From positions 1-16,314 of the forward strand of contig CAMMST010000055.1 in the NCBI GenBank assembly GCA_946499615.1: a stretch of 16,314 nt of DNA. The letters run 5' to 3'. This document shows, piece by piece, positions 1 to 4,849 of the stretch (within the stretch, counting starts at the first letter, position 1; every line of letters starts with the position of its first letter). Below the pieces are notes generated by a model that saw nothing but the letters and a program-made list of their open reading frames with translations, did no database searches and was not told the origin of the DNA. Made by a program: the position numbers and the translations under genes. This DNA is from Enterococcus_E cecorum_B (GTDB lineage Bacteria; Bacillota; Bacilli; Lactobacillales; Enterococcaceae).

Positions 1-48
1 ATACAAAAATATTTAGAACTCGTCAATAAAAAAATGAAAACTTTTTAA
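1..48 (+). CDS. C-terminal tail of an upstream + strand gene (possible)
   Basis: The first forward frame is open from the window edge to a TAA at 46-48 and would encode 15 residues rich in Lys and Leu (IQKYLELVNKKMKTF). The other two forward frames stop within the first 30 bases. The composition fits the end of an amphipathic C-terminal helix, but nothing identifies a family. About 55 bases separate this stop from the putative rqcH promoter and I see no clear terminator hairpin between them. It could equally be non-coding DNA. Confidence 0.3.
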   Translation: MQKYLELVNKKMKTF

Positions 49-102
49 TCTTTTTCTATTAGTTGACATAATACATATACATATAAACGATATAGATTTT
101 AT

Positions 103-131
103 TTTATTTTTACTGAAAACTTAGCTATAAT
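103..131 (+). promoter_or_regulatory. Putative sigma-A promoter of rqcH
   Basis: A consensus -10 box TATAAT lies at 126-131, with a weak -35 (TTTATT, 103-108) 17 bases upstream. Transcription would start near 138, leaving a leader of about 28 bases with the ribosome site GAGGAAAG before the ATG at 166. A perfect TTGACA also occurs at 63-68 but has no -10 box at usable spacing. Confidence 0.45.
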
Positions 132-165
132 AAGAAAAGTAATCTGAAAGAAACGAGGAAAGTAT

Positions 166-1869
166 ATGTCATTTGATGGAATCTTTACCAACTTAATGGT
201 TGATGAATTAAATCAACAACTAAGTGGTGGTCGAATCAGTAAAATTCATCAACCCTATGAAAATGAAATTATCTTAACTATCCGGTCACAAGGAAAAAAT
301 CATAAATTATTAATCTCTGCGCATCCAAGTTATGCACGTATCCAATTAACACAAACCCCTTATGTTAATCCAGATACACCACCAAATTTTATTATGATGC
401 TTAGAAAATATTTGGACGGTGCCATTTTAGATTTTCTAGAACAAATCGACAATGACCGGGTTGTGCATTTTCATATCAAAAAGCGCGATGAACTCGGAGA
501 TATGCAAGAAATTATTTTGATTGTGGAACTTATGGGCAGACATAGTACGATTTGCTTAGTGAACAAACAAACAGGTAAAATTTTAGATGCTATTAAACAT
601 ATCGGCAGCTCACAAAATAGTTATCGCCAATTACTTCCCGGTGTCGAATATGTCCATCCACCAAAGCAAACAGCAGCTAATCCATTTACCATCGATAAAG
701 TACAGCTATTTGAATTACTCTCACAAACCAATGAATTAACTGCCAAATACTTGCAACAAAACTTTCAAGGGCTTGGAAAAGATACGGCAAATGAGTTAAT
801 TTATCGTTTGCAACAACATCCAAACGATAAAATCCTAGTTTGGCAAACATTCTTTCAAGAGTTAAAACAAGTTCAGCCAACTTTAACACGTATCAATCAA
901 AAAGAATTTTTTAGTCCAATCAATTATACTTACCAAACAAACAAAGCTGAAGAAATTCAGAAATTTAATACCTTAAGCGAATTACTTGAAGCCTTTTACC
1001 ATGATAAAGCCCAACGAGATCGCGTACGCCAACAAGGGAATGAATTAATCAAAAAAGTGGAAAATGAGTTAAGTAGAAATCAAACCAAGCTCAAAAAACG
1101 TGAACAAACATTAGCAGAATCCGAAAATGCTGAGATTTTAAGACAAAAAGGCGAGTTACTCACTACATTCATGTCACAAGTACCCAAAGGAGCTGAAACA
1201 GTAACTTTAGATAATTATTACGAGAATAATCAACCCTTAACAATCGCTTTAAATCCAGCATTATCTGCTAATCAAAATGCGCAAAAATATTTTCAACGCT
1301 ATCAAAAATTGCGCAATGCAGTCAAATTAATTCACGAACAAATTGATGAAGCAAAAGCCGAAATCGATTATCTTGAATCTGTTCTAGCACAATTAGAACT
1401 AGCTGAACCAACTGAATTACAGGGAATTCGTGAAGAACTAGTCAGTCAAGGCTATTTAAAAAACAAACAAATCAAAGGAAGTAAAAAAGCAACACCAAGT
1501 AAACCAGATAGCTATCAAACATCAAGTGGGATCGAAATTTTAGTCGGTAAAAATAATTTACAAAATGATCAATTAACCTTAAAGCAAGCTAGAAAAACGG
1601 ATTACTGGTTCCATACCAAAGATATACCTGGTTCACATGTCATTTTAAAAACGGACCAACCAAGTGATCAAGATATCTTAGAAGCAAGTGAACTAGCTGC
1701 CTACTTCTCAAAATATCGCTATTCAGCCCAAGTGCCTGTCGATTGTGTACAAGTCAAATATATCAAGAAACCAAATGGTGCAAAACCGGGCTTTGTCATT
1801 TACACTAATCAAACGACTAACTTTGTCACACCTAAAGCTGATGTTATCGAGCGTTTAAGAAAACAATAA
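166..1869 (+). CDS. rqcH: RqcH / fibronectin-binding protein A family (NFACT) ribosome quality control factor
   Basis: A 567-residue NFACT protein, the bacterial homologue of eukaryotic Rqc2/NEMF, also annotated FbpA. RqcH binds stalled 50S subunits carrying peptidyl-tRNA and recruits tRNA-Ala to add C-terminal alanine tails that mark the nascent chain for degradation. The start MSFDGIFTN, the NFACT-N domain over roughly the first 200 residues and the Asp97-Arg98 pair (in QIDNDRVVHF), which is at the same numbering as the functional DR motif described for Bacillus subtilis RqcH, are visible. A helix-hairpin-helix-like stretch (GLGKDTANELIYRL, about 201-215), long charged coiled-coil segments (about 285-425) and a C-terminal NFACT-R/DUF814 domain (about 450-545, with DYWFHTKDIPGSHVIL) follow. 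Length is normal for the family. The ATG is preceded by GAGGAAAG. It is a single-gene transcript ending at the hairpin after 1872. Fibronectin binding is a reported secondary property of some homologues and cannot be judged here. Confidence 0.93.
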   Translation: MSFDGIFTNLMVDELNQQLSGGRISKIHQPYENEIILTIRSQGKNHKLLISAHPSYARIQLTQTPYVNPDTPPNFIMMLRKYLDGAILDFLEQIDNDRVVHFHIKKRDELGDMQEIILIVELMGRHSTICLVNKQTGKILDAIKHIGSSQNSYRQLLPGVEYVHPPKQTAANPFTIDKVQLFELLSQTNELTAKYLQQNFQGLGKDTANELIYRLQQHPNDKILVWQTFFQELKQVQPTLTRINQKEFFSPINYTYQTNKAEEIQKFNTLSELLEAFYHDKAQRDRVRQQGNELIKKVENELSRNQTKLKKREQTLAESENAEILRQKGELLTTFMSQVPKGAETVTLDNYYENNQPLTIALNPALSANQNAQKYFQRYQKLRNAVKLIHEQIDEAKAEIDYLESVLAQLELAEPTELQGIREELVSQGYLKNKQIKGSKKATPSKPDSYQTSSGIEILVGKNNLQNDQLTLKQARKTDYWFHTKDIPGSHVILKTDQPSDQDILEASELAAYFSKYRYSAQVPVDCVQVKYIKKPNGAKPGFVIYTNQTTNFVTPKADVIERLRKQ

Positions 1870-1871
1870 AC

Positions 1872-1912
1872 AAAAAACGTTATCTTTCCAAATAGGTAAG
1901 ATAACGTTTTTT
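1872..1912. terminator. Bidirectional intrinsic terminator between rqcH and the carbonic anhydrase gene
   Basis: A 15-bp perfect inverted repeat (1872-1886 with 1898-1912) has A6 at the left foot and T6 at the right foot, so it gives a stem followed by a U-tract on either strand. It begins 2 bases after the rqcH stop and ends 1 base before the carbonic anhydrase stop, and so serves both convergent genes. Confidence 0.92.
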
Positions 1913-1913
1913 G

Positions 1914-2612
1914 TCATTCTTCGTGATAATAAATTATACGCCCTTTTCTCTTTTGTAAGGGCCGATTATTTTTAAGAAGTAGTTCATTTTTAAACATTTT
2001 AATAAATTCGCTATTCATTTGACCTACTTCATCAAAAACAAACCACTGAATCGGTCCTACAGTAGGCGGTGTTGTTAATGAACCGACATAGTGATAATAA
2101 CTTTTTTGATTTGGTAAAAAGATATCCGGATTAAACCACTGAATATGATGATCAAAATCCCAAATTTCATCTCCATGATCGTGACAGATGTGATTTGACA
2201 TAAAGACAGTTTCAAATAAGATGCCCACAACCAGATTCACTTGTTTTTTACTAGTATGCACCAAATGAAATTCTAAAGGGGCTTGAATGTCATCTAATAC
2301 ATGTTCACTAGGCATATGAAAATGAATATCGGTTAAAAAATATTTTTCACCATGATAAACCAAATGCGAAAGTTGATCAAAAGGAACAAAGTGAATGGTA
2401 TTTTTGAATTCTTTCTCTGTAAATTTTTGTTTCTGATAAAAGAATTGAATCTTCTCTGATGTTGGAATCGCTATTGTTTCTTGCTTTTTTAAATGAATCG
2501 GAGACTGATAGGCAAATTCCGCTCCTTTTTTAAATCTATCGCACAATAAATGCCAATACTCTGGTCCAGTTTTCCCACTATAATCCCAATAAACATCTAA
2601 ATTTTGATGCAT
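1914..2612 (-). CDS. Alpha-class carbonic anhydrase, probably cytoplasmic
   Basis: This 232-residue protein interconverts CO2 and bicarbonate. Alpha-CA hallmarks are in order: WDYSGKTGPEYW (9-20), QSPI (36-39), a candidate proton-shuttle His74, the zinc ligands His97 and His99 in DIHFHMPSEH, the third ligand His116 in EFHLVH, the SLTTPP substrate-pocket motif around 178-183, and NRPLQ near the C-terminus. Length fits the catalytic domain alone. There is no signal peptide or lipobox, which is notable because most described bacterial alpha-CAs are exported. The ATG at 2612 is chosen because AAAGGACGG lies about 11 bases upstream; a GTG at 2621 in the same frame adds three residues but sits almost on that site. 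The gene points the same way as the pyr operon and would lie directly beyond pyrE if the phage remnant were absent. Bicarbonate is a substrate of the CarAB enzyme encoded in that operon, so a supporting role is plausible but unproven. Confidence 0.9.
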   Translation of the reverse strand: MHQNLDVYWDYSGKTGPEYWHLLCDRFKKGAEFAYQSPIHLKKQETIAIPTSEKIQFFYQKQKFTEKEFKNTIHFVPFDQLSHLVYHGEKYFLTDIHFHMPSEHVLDDIQAPLEFHLVHTSKKQVNLVVGILFETVFMSNHICHDHGDEIWDFDHHIQWFNPDIFLPNQKSYYHYVGSLTTPPTVGPIQWFVFDEVGQMNSEFIKMFKNELLLKNNRPLQKRKGRIIYYHEE

Positions 2613-2629
2613 CGCTTTCACCGTCCTTT

Positions 2630-2658
2630 ATCATAAAAGGCTAATACTCACTTTTCAA
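2630..2658 (-). promoter_or_regulatory. Putative promoter of the carbonic anhydrase gene
   Basis: Read on the - strand, TTGAAA (2658-2653), 17 bases, then TATGAT (2635-2630). Start of transcription would fall near 2623, only about 10 bases before the ATG at 2612, so the leader would be very short and the AAAGGA element would be partly outside the message. The promoter overlaps the terminator-like hairpin at 2638-2681. Confidence 0.45.
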
Positions 2659-2681
2659 TTGATTAAAAGTAAGATTAGCCT
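2638..2681 (-). terminator. Hairpin terminator, probably the original end of the pyr operon
   Basis: An inverted repeat pairs 2638-2645 (AGGCTAAT) with 2674-2681 (ATTAGCCT) and continues as an inner stem, 2650-2659 with 2662-2670, after a small internal loop. On the - strand it is followed by TTTTA. No gene inside the adjacent element clearly needs it. The next chromosomal gene upstream on this strand, outside the inserted element, is pyrE, so it most simply represents the pyr operon terminator pushed about 2.9 kb away by the insertion. It could alternatively attenuate the carbonic anhydrase gene. Confidence 0.6.
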
Positions 2682-2697
2682 GATATCCTTATATTAA

Positions 2698-2710
2698 CAA
2701 AAATGGGTTA
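2698..2710. repeat. Left attachment-site core (attL candidate), CAAAAATGGGTTA
   Basis: This 13-base sequence is repeated perfectly and in the same orientation at 5600-5612, bracketing the phage-like genes. Flanking bases on both sides differ. It lies just left of a broken antirepressor gene, at the end of the remnant opposite to the integrase, as expected for the distal att site. Confidence 0.72.
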
Positions 2711-2859
2711 ATTAATCTATTGATTTCTTTAACTTCTTTTGTGTATGAATTTCTGCGATATCTTTTACCAACATTGCTTTCTTTCCTTCACCCCCCTTCA
2801 ATTCCAGTATATTCATATTGTCCGATTGTTTGTTTTCCAATATTTTTTAATTCGTTCAT
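2711..2859 (-). pseudogene. Truncated, frameshifted phage antirepressor (ORF6N-type N-terminus)
   Basis: From the ATG at 2859 (AAAGGA 11 bases upstream) the frame reads MNELKNIGKQTIGQYEYTGIEGG, then a TGA at 2788-2790. In the next frame it continues EGKKAMLVKDIAEIHTQ, and after a second shift in an A-run it reads EVKEINRLIN. Pieced together this resembles the start of ORF6N-domain phage antirepressors, which usually have GGFGEGKK at the first break, so about five bases appear to have been lost after the G-run. The third segment runs straight into the attL core, leaving only about 50 of the usual 200 or more residues. It is 17 bases beyond the Cro-like gene and was presumably co-transcribed with it. 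It is not functional. The assignment rests on remembered family motifs and is moderately secure. Confidence 0.65.
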
Positions 2860-2876
2860 CTATTGTTCGTTCCTTT

Positions 2877-3068
2877 CTATCTAATCTTGTAATCTGAAAT
2901 GATTTGAAGAATTACTTCGTTTGAACGTTTTGTCTTCAATTCTCCTTCAAGGTATCGGTATAAATCTGTATGTTGTAACCCGTAAACTGTCGCAAGGTCC
3001 CGAACGCTAATACCTTTTTCCTCCATGAATTGTTTGATTTTTTCTCTACCGTTATCTACTGTAGGCAT
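2877..3068 (-). CDS. Small XRE/Cro-like helix-turn-helix protein
   Basis: A 63-residue protein (MPTVDNGREKIKQFMEEKG and onwards) whose centre, ISVRDLATVYGLQHTDLYRYLEGE (about 20-43), has the pattern of an XRE-type helix-turn-helix. The size suits phage Cro-like regulators, which are little more than one DNA-binding domain. The ATG has a good ribosome site (AGGAAG, 9 bases upstream). It is the first gene of the leftward early transcript of the remnant, divergent from the repressor gene and followed by the broken antirepressor. By analogy with other temperate phages it would compete with the repressor for the operators at 3133-3150 and 3271-3288. It appears complete; whether it is still expressed is unknown. 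The Cro role is inferred from position. Confidence 0.72.
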   Translation of the reverse strand: MPTVDNGREKIKQFMEEKGISVRDLATVYGLQHTDLYRYLEGELKTKRSNEVILQIISDYKIR

Positions 3069-3123
3069 TTCTATATACTTCCTTTTTGTTGGTATTTTTG
3101 CAAGAAAAACCTATAGAAAACCA

Positions 3124-3152
3124 TTGACGAAAACTACAATTTATTGTAGTAT
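3124..3152 (+). promoter_or_regulatory. Rightward promoter of the repressor/lysogeny genes (putative)
   Basis: TTGACG (3124-3129), 17 bases, TAGTAT (3147-3152), with an overlapping TATAAT at 3150-3155. It points toward the repressor gene, whose ATG is about 190 bases downstream. It faces a near copy of itself on the opposite strand at 3297-3269. The operator 3133-3150 fills the spacer and overlaps the -10 box, so a bound repressor would block it. Confidence 0.6.
3133..3150. promoter_or_regulatory. Operator O1 (ACTACAA-TTTA-TTGTAGT)
   Basis: A perfect 7-bp inverted repeat with a 4-base centre, the usual form of a dimeric XRE-repressor site. It lies within the rightward promoter, starting 3 bases after the -35 box. 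The likely binders are the CI/ImmR-like and Cro-like proteins of the remnant (inferred). Confidence 0.68.
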
Positions 3153-3268
3153 AATGGCGTAAGAAATAAACCTTAAAAGTCGTAAATTTTAGCGTGTGTC
3201 TGATAAACTTATGCTTATTTTACTTTTCTTAAGCCTGTTTATTTCTATCGATTTTTCTTACACAAACA

Positions 3269-3297
3269 ATACTAAAATTTATTGTAGTTTATGCCAA
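3269..3297 (-). promoter_or_regulatory. Leftward promoter of the Cro-like gene (putative)
   Basis: On the - strand, TTGGCA (3297-3292), 17 bases, TAGTAT (3274-3269). The gene start lies about 195 bases downstream at 3068, so the transcript would overlap the rightward one by roughly 100 bases. The hexamers, spacing and embedded operator closely match the opposing promoter. Confidence 0.58.
3271..3288. promoter_or_regulatory. Operator O2 (ACTAAAA-TTTA-TTGTAGT)
   Basis: This site differs from O1 at a single base in the left arm and keeps the same 4-base centre. It sits 3 bases inside the -35 box of the leftward promoter, the same phase as O1 has in the rightward one. The single mismatch predicts weaker binding than at O1. 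Confidence 0.62.
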
Positions 3298-3352
3298 CAA
3301 AAAACTGCAAGTTTTTATTGTTTTTGTGAAAAATTTAGGGGGAAACGTTGAT

Positions 3353-3685
3353 ATGTCTGTGTTTGAACGAATTAAATTTCTTGCAAACAGTAGGTCTATT
3401 ACCTTGCGAAAAGTTACGGACGATTTAGGTTTTAGCGAAAATTATCTGTACGGTCTTAAGAATAGTGATAGAAAACCTTCTGTAAGAAAACTACAAGCCA
3501 TTGCCGATTACTTTGGTGTATCTATTGACTACTTACTGGGTAATGAAGAAGCGAACACTCAACAAGGTATCGACTTAGAAAAAATGTTAGATGAAGCTAT
3601 GACTTTCAGCGGTAAACCATTGAGTGAACACGATAAAGAGGTGGTGCGCAATCTTGTTGAAGCGTATCTCAACAGTAAAAAATGA
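3353..3685 (+). CDS. ImmR/CI-like XRE-family repressor
   Basis: A 110-residue protein with an N-terminal helix-turn-helix (residues about 6-62: SITLRKVTDDLGFSENYLYGLKNS, then KLQAIADYFGVSIDYLLGN), typical of phage and ICE immunity repressors. A short C-terminal helical part (LSEHDKEVVRNLVEAYLNSKK) is probably for oligomerisation. It lacks the LexA-type self-cleavage domain, so it resembles the ImmR class, whose inactivation depends on a partner ImmA protease; such a gene lies next door. The ATG at 3353 is preferred because AGGGGG lies 10 bases upstream. A GTG at 3326 in the same frame would add nine residues including that ribosome site. It should bind the operators at 3133-3150 and 3271-3288 and silence the leftward early genes. 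The gene looks intact, so repressor is probably still made. Confidence 0.85.
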   Translation: MSVFERIKFLANSRSITLRKVTDDLGFSENYLYGLKNSDRKPSVRKLQAIADYFGVSIDYLLGNEEANTQQGIDLEKMLDEAMTFSGKPLSEHDKEVVRNLVEAYLNSKK

Positions 3686-3721
3686 TACGTATAGTGATAT
3701 CAATTCAAGGTGTTGATTTTT

Positions 3722-4108
3722 TTGAGTGAAGTACTTAAAAGCAAAATAAAATAATTAGGCATTACCGTTTTGTATAGATATTTAGAAGATACAAACGGAC
3801 TGTATCTAAACGGTCTAAAACTTATCGTACTAAAAAATAGACTGTCAGAATATGAAGAAGAGTTTGCTGTATTTCATGAATTAGTGCATATAGAAGAACA
3901 CGCTGACTTCGTTGTGTACTACAATGTAACGGCTACATCTAGAAGAAAACTTGAACATGAAGCGGTCCGAAAATCAATGAAGAATGAACTTGAAAATATA
4001 GTGAATGAAGATAGTGTTATAAACATAGAATTGGTATCGAAAAACTACGGTTTGAAAATGGGTGATGAAGATTGGCTAGAAGAAATGTTTAGGCAATCTT
4101 TGCATTAG
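3722..4108 (+). pseudogene. ImmA/IrrE-type metallopeptidase with an in-frame stop near its N-terminus
   Basis: The frame carries the zinc-peptidase signature HELVH (in FAVFHELVHIEEHADF) followed about 25 residues later by KLEHEA, whose Glu is the likely third zinc ligand. ImmA proteases of this kind cleave ImmR-type repressors to induce the element. The likely start is TTG at 3722, 9 bases after AAGGTG, giving MSEVLKSKIK, then TAA at 3752-3754, then LGITVLYRYLEDTNGLYL. A GAA in place of that TAA would restore the common sequence KELGI, so a single substitution explains the break. The open part could restart at TTG 3770, but no ribosome site is visible and the N-terminal strand would be lost. 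It lies 36 bases after the repressor gene and 9 before the lipoprotein gene. Probably inactive. Confidence 0.72.
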
Positions 4109-4117
4109 GGGGTATAT

Positions 4118-4705
4118 ATGTTGAAACACTTAAAAGGAATGCTGTTAGCTTTACCTATATTGTTGTTGGTTGGTTGCGAAAAACAACCCGATAAACCGAT
4201 ACTTGAAGACTCGTCAACACAACAGACAAAGCAAACTAGCACTATGCAAGAAACGGGTGTGAAAATAGAAGATGATATCACTAAAGGTATCTTTAGTAAC
4301 GGCGAATATACGATTAAATATGTTAATTCTGAAATCGTAAAAAGCAAGTATATTGATAAGTATGGTGTATACGTAACATACGAATTAACGAATGAGTCGG
4401 ACCAAAATATTATGCCGTTTGAAGCGTTAAATTGGTTAGAATTAACACAACAAACCGATAATCAAATTGTGAAGCTGGATAGTCTATATCCTGTTGAAGA
4501 CTCTGCGCCTGAAGGAGATACTGACAAATACAACGAATTTATAGATAGGGATAACGCAAATAACAATTTGTTGTTACCGCATAAATCTATGACCGCTTAT
4601 GTAGCTTATTTCGTTGAAGATACAACTAAACCAATAAAAATTACGGTTTACTCACAAGCGAATGACCAATATTTAGGCGAATATACATTTACACCCAAAC
4701 AATAA
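4118..4705 (+). CDS. Prophage-encoded lipoprotein with DUF5067-like domain
   Basis: A 195-residue exported lipoprotein. MLKHLKGMLLALPILLLVGC is a lipoprotein signal peptide with lipobox LVGC (Cys20), so the mature protein should be tethered to the outer face of the membrane. A polar Thr/Ser/Gln linker (about 21-50) leads into a beta-rich domain (about 60-193) with YGVYVTYELTNESDQNIMPFEALNWLELTQQ, resembling the DUF5067 family of Lactobacillales lipoproteins. Its function is not established. The ribosome site AGGGGG lies 7 bases before the ATG, 9 bases after the immA stop. In some temperate streptococcal phages (TP-J34 is the known case) a lipoprotein gene between repressor and integrase causes superinfection exclusion. 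The position here is the same but the domain is different, so that role is only a hypothesis. It is the one intact cargo gene of the remnant. Confidence 0.82.
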   Translation: MLKHLKGMLLALPILLLVGCEKQPDKPILEDSSTQQTKQTSTMQETGVKIEDDITKGIFSNGEYTIKYVNSEIVKSKYIDKYGVYVTYELTNESDQNIMPFEALNWLELTQQTDNQIVKLDSLYPVEDSAPEGDTDKYNEFIDRDNANNNLLLPHKSMTAYVAYFVEDTTKPIKITVYSQANDQYLGEYTFTPKQ

Positions 4706-4738
4706 AAAAGACCCCCATTCTCGACAAAACGGGGGCTT
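4704..4738 (-). terminator. Hairpin with U-tract on the - strand, after the lipoprotein gene
   Basis: CCCCC (4712-4716) pairs with GGGGG (4731-4735), extended on both sides by U.G wobbles that pair only in - strand RNA. On that strand six T (4709-4704) follow. On the + strand there is no T-tract. It would stop leftward antisense transcription, for example read-through from the pyr operon, from entering the lysogeny genes. Confidence 0.6.
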
Positions 4739-4816
4739 GTAATAAAGATAAAACAAATCTGAAAAGACTTGATACATTAATTATAACTGATTTATCCACG
4801 ATTACAAGCCCCTTTT
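4732..4816 (+). terminator. Long-loop hairpin before the integrase (possible conditional terminator)
   Basis: GGGGCTTGTAAT (4732-4743) is an exact inverted copy of ATTACAAGCCCC (4801-4812), followed by TTTT at 4813-4816. The loop is 57 bases. The left arm is shared with the hairpin at 4704-4738, so the two structures exclude each other. It could separate lipoprotein and integrase transcription; it may also be a protein-binding arm of the recombination region. Confidence 0.4.
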
Positions 4817-4829
4817 CACAGCCTATGAC

Positions 4830-4843
4830 CGAACGTACGTTTG
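4830..4843. promoter_or_regulatory. LexA (SOS box)-like site before the integrase
   Basis: CGAACGTACGTTTG contains the palindrome AACGTACGTT and matches the Gram-positive LexA consensus CGAAC-N4-GTTCG in all but one base of the right half. It ends 6 bases before the first possible integrase ATG (4850). If real it would tie integrase expression to DNA damage. Confidence 0.5.
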
Positions 4844-4849
4844 AAATGA

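Noticed and set aside
63..68. Perfect TTGACA before rqcH
   Set aside because: No -10 box lies at 15-19 bases; the nearby TATAAA and TATAGA are 13 and 22 bases away. The TATAAT at 126-131 is a better anchor.
2613..2621. GTG start of the carbonic anhydrase at 2621
   Set aside because: It lies only about 2 bases from the AAAGGA ribosome site; the ATG at 2612 has workable spacing and the extra residues match no family feature.
3133..3288. CRISPR-like or satellite repeat in the immunity region
   Set aside because: There are only two copies, each itself palindromic and placed in promoters; this is an operator pair, not an array.
3326..3352. GTG start giving a 119-residue repressor
   Set aside because: It includes the obvious AGGGGG ribosome site of the ATG at 3353, where the typical XRE N-terminus begins.
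4105..4347. 80-residue - strand frame antisense to the lipoprotein gene
   Set aside because: It is a shadow of the lipoprotein coding strand, with no ribosome site and no family resemblance.
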